Positions 7,128-7,911 of a stretch of DNA of 7,911 nt are shown piece by piece. A program made the translations under genes and the position numbers. The notes under the pieces are model-generated. The model was not told the DNA's origin. It made no database searches and saw nothing but the letters and a program-made list of their open reading frames with translations. This stretch comes from Syntrophaceae bacterium (lineage in GTDB: Bacteria; Desulfobacterota; DTXE01). Location: contig DTXE01000289.1 of NCBI GenBank assembly GCA_012962595.1, positions 1 through 7,911 of the forward strand. The letters run 5' to 3'. The first letter of the stretch is position 1. Every line of letters begins with the position of its first letter.

Positions 7128-7178
7128 GAGCCTCCTCAAAAGGTTTATGTAAATCTGTTTTGGTACTTATTTGATTTT
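7109..7178. repeat. Short second copy of the CCAAAT inverted repeat
   Basis: AAAATCCAAATAAG (7115-7128) pairs with CTTATTTGATTTT (7166-7178) with one bulged C, leaving a 37-base loop. Its left arm nearly matches the reverse complement of 58-75. The reverse complement of 7156-7178 resembles 28-48, sharing AAAATC, AAAT and ACCAAAACA in order. The left arm includes the zinc-ribbon stop codon (7125-7127). No T-run follows the stem, so it is a poor intrinsic terminator. Confidence 0.6.
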
Positions 7179-7198
7179 AGGTCTTAGATGGCAATAAT

Positions 7199-7618
7199 AT
7201 GGGGAGCGAGTTTTATATATATGCCGATGGAGCCTCCAGAGGAAACCCCGGTGAAGCTGGGGCAGGCATGGTTATTATGGATTCTAATCATCATACCTTG
7301 CTGGAAAAAGGAACTTATTTGGGAAGGACTACCAATAATGTGGCAGAATATAAGGCCTTAATTTTGGCATTACGTGAGGCTCAGAGGTTAGGTGGGGAAG
7401 TCCTGAAGGTGTTTCTGGATTCGGAATTGGTTGTAAGACAGCTTCAAGGGATATATAAGGTTAAGAGCCCAAACTTAAAAGGCCTTTTTAAAGAAGCAAC
7501 CAATTTGTTGAGGAGTTTTACAAGTTATGATATAATTCATATTTCAAGAGATGAGAATTCCAAAGCTGATCGTTTGGCCAATCAATCTATAAATTTCCAG
7601 AGAATCAGAGGAGAGTAG
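7199..7618 (+). CDS. Ribonuclease HI family protein (compact RNase H)
   Basis: RNase HI enzymes cut the RNA strand of RNA-DNA hybrids with two metal ions. The 139-residue product has the full catalytic set: Asp10 in YADGASRGNPG, Glu50 in NVAEYKAL, Asp74 in FLDSELVV and Asp124 in ENSKADRLAN. It is shorter than E. coli RnhA and appears to lack the basic protrusion used for substrate binding, so it belongs with the short RnhA-like proteins (RVT_3 type) and is not called rnhA. Activity is likely from the intact residues but not proven. The ATG at 7199 has no good Shine-Dalgarno sequence; the family start just before YADG supports it. The gene lies 71 bases after the zinc-ribbon gene and its stop abuts the RNase P RNA, for which it may carry a promoter. 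Confidence 0.92.
   Translation: MGSEFYIYADGASRGNPGEAGAGMVIMDSNHHTLLEKGTYLGRTTNNVAEYKALILALREAQRLGGEVLKVFLDSELVVRQLQGIYKVKSPNLKGLFKEATNLLRSFTSYDIIHISRDENSKADRLANQSINFQRIRGE
7508..7536 (+). promoter_or_regulatory. Candidate extended -10 promoter for rnpB inside the RNase H gene
   Basis: TTGAGG (7508-7513) and a perfect TATAAT (7531-7536) are 17 bases apart, with TG one base before the -10 (TGA then TATAAT). Transcription would start near 7543, about 75 bases before the likely mature RNase P RNA. It lies in AT-rich coding sequence, so chance is possible. A weaker TATAAA at 7588-7593 lacks a -35 box but is closer to the RNA. Confidence 0.45.
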
Positions 7619-7911
7619 GCTAAATGATCGCTATTCGCCTCATTTTTGGCGGATAGAGGAAAGTCCGAGCTCCACAGGGCAGGGTGGTCGCTAACGGCGA
7701 CTGGGGGTGACCCTAAGGAAAGTGCCACAGAAAACATACCGCCCTCTGAGATAAGTATAATGACTATCTCAGAGAGTAAGGGTGAAAAGGTGAGGTAAGG
7801 GCTCACCAGTTTCCTGGCGATCGTTACTGGCCTGCTGGTGGTCAACATGATCCGCCCGGGCCTTGGGGGAGCTGAACCCGCGGCGGCTGATGAGGCCCAG
7901 ATGGGGGCAAG
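7619..7911 (+). ncRNA. rnpB: RNase P RNA (bacterial type A), 5' part, cut by window end
   Basis: This is the catalytic RNA that removes 5' leaders from precursor tRNAs. The conserved P4 region is clear as AGAGGAAAGTCCGAGCTCC (7655-7673) followed by ACAGGGCAGGGTG. The specificity-domain signature is AAGGGTGAAAAGGTGAGGTA (7778-7797) closing into GGGCTCACC. A simple hairpin, CTATTCGCC with GGCGGATAG (7631-7639, 7648-7656), takes the place of P3. A long perfect-looking stem with one bulge (7744-7756 with 7763-7774) is probably P9. Sequence ending GGGGGCAAG resembles the end of P14. The 3' half, including the second P4 strand and CCA-binding loop, is outside the window. The 5' end is approximate: P1 and P2 strands may reach back into the RNase H stop codon. 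The region 7838-7900 does not match the usual layout well. Confidence 0.93.

Noticed and set aside
7109..7178. Intrinsic terminator after the zinc-ribbon gene
   Set aside because: The stem is AT-rich, the loop is 37 bases and no T-run follows the 3' arm.

Overview
The window looks like a chromosomal housekeeping stretch from an AT-rich, Gram-negative bacterium, probably a deltaproteobacterium in the broad sense (Desulfobacterota or relatives). This is inferred from three things: an rpsU-dnaG-rpoD cluster followed by a C4 zinc-ribbon protein, a short RNase H and the RNase P RNA; protein sequences that resemble that group from memory (for example bS21 starting MPCVRV and sigma-70 starting MARGRK); and a lipoprotein signal peptide, which points to a Gram-negative envelope. 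No search was run, so the phylum is a guess and the species is unknown. All real genes are on the + strand.

Layout. Positions 1-120 hold a long imperfect inverted repeat rich in CCAAAT-type words. Positions 144-2174 hold a broken histidine operon: hisB, a lipoprotein gene of unknown function where hisH might be expected, and hisA. A near-consensus sigma-70 promoter (2171-2199) overlaps the hisA stop codon and starts the macromolecular-synthesis unit: rpsU (bS21), dnaG (primase) and rpoD (primary sigma factor), up to 6104. Next come a tRNA promoter, a tRNA with a CAU anticodon and a strong intrinsic terminator (6308-6342). The last block has a coiled-coil/zinc-ribbon protein (6378-7127), a second, smaller copy of the CCAAAT repeat overlapping that gene's 3' end, a compact RNase HI-family protein (7199-7618) and the first part of the RNase P RNA gene, cut by the window end.

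How the parts work together. hisB and hisA catalyse separate steps of histidine synthesis, but hisH and hisF are not here, so the pathway must be completed by genes elsewhere. rpsU, dnaG and rpoD link initiation of translation, replication and transcription in one transcript, as in many bacteria. The tRNA, RNase P RNA and RNase H continue the nucleic-acid theme. RNase P would mature the tRNA's 5' end, and the 3' CCA is not encoded, so a CCA-adding enzyme is needed.

I do not see an undescribed defence, mobile or biosynthetic system. The points most worth a second look are the two related inverted repeats, the eroded N-terminal half of sigma region 1.1, the hairpin that buries the rpsU ribosome-binding site, the conserved-looking lipoprotein with a CPLCG motif inside the his genes, and an unusual P12-P14 region in the RNase P RNA.
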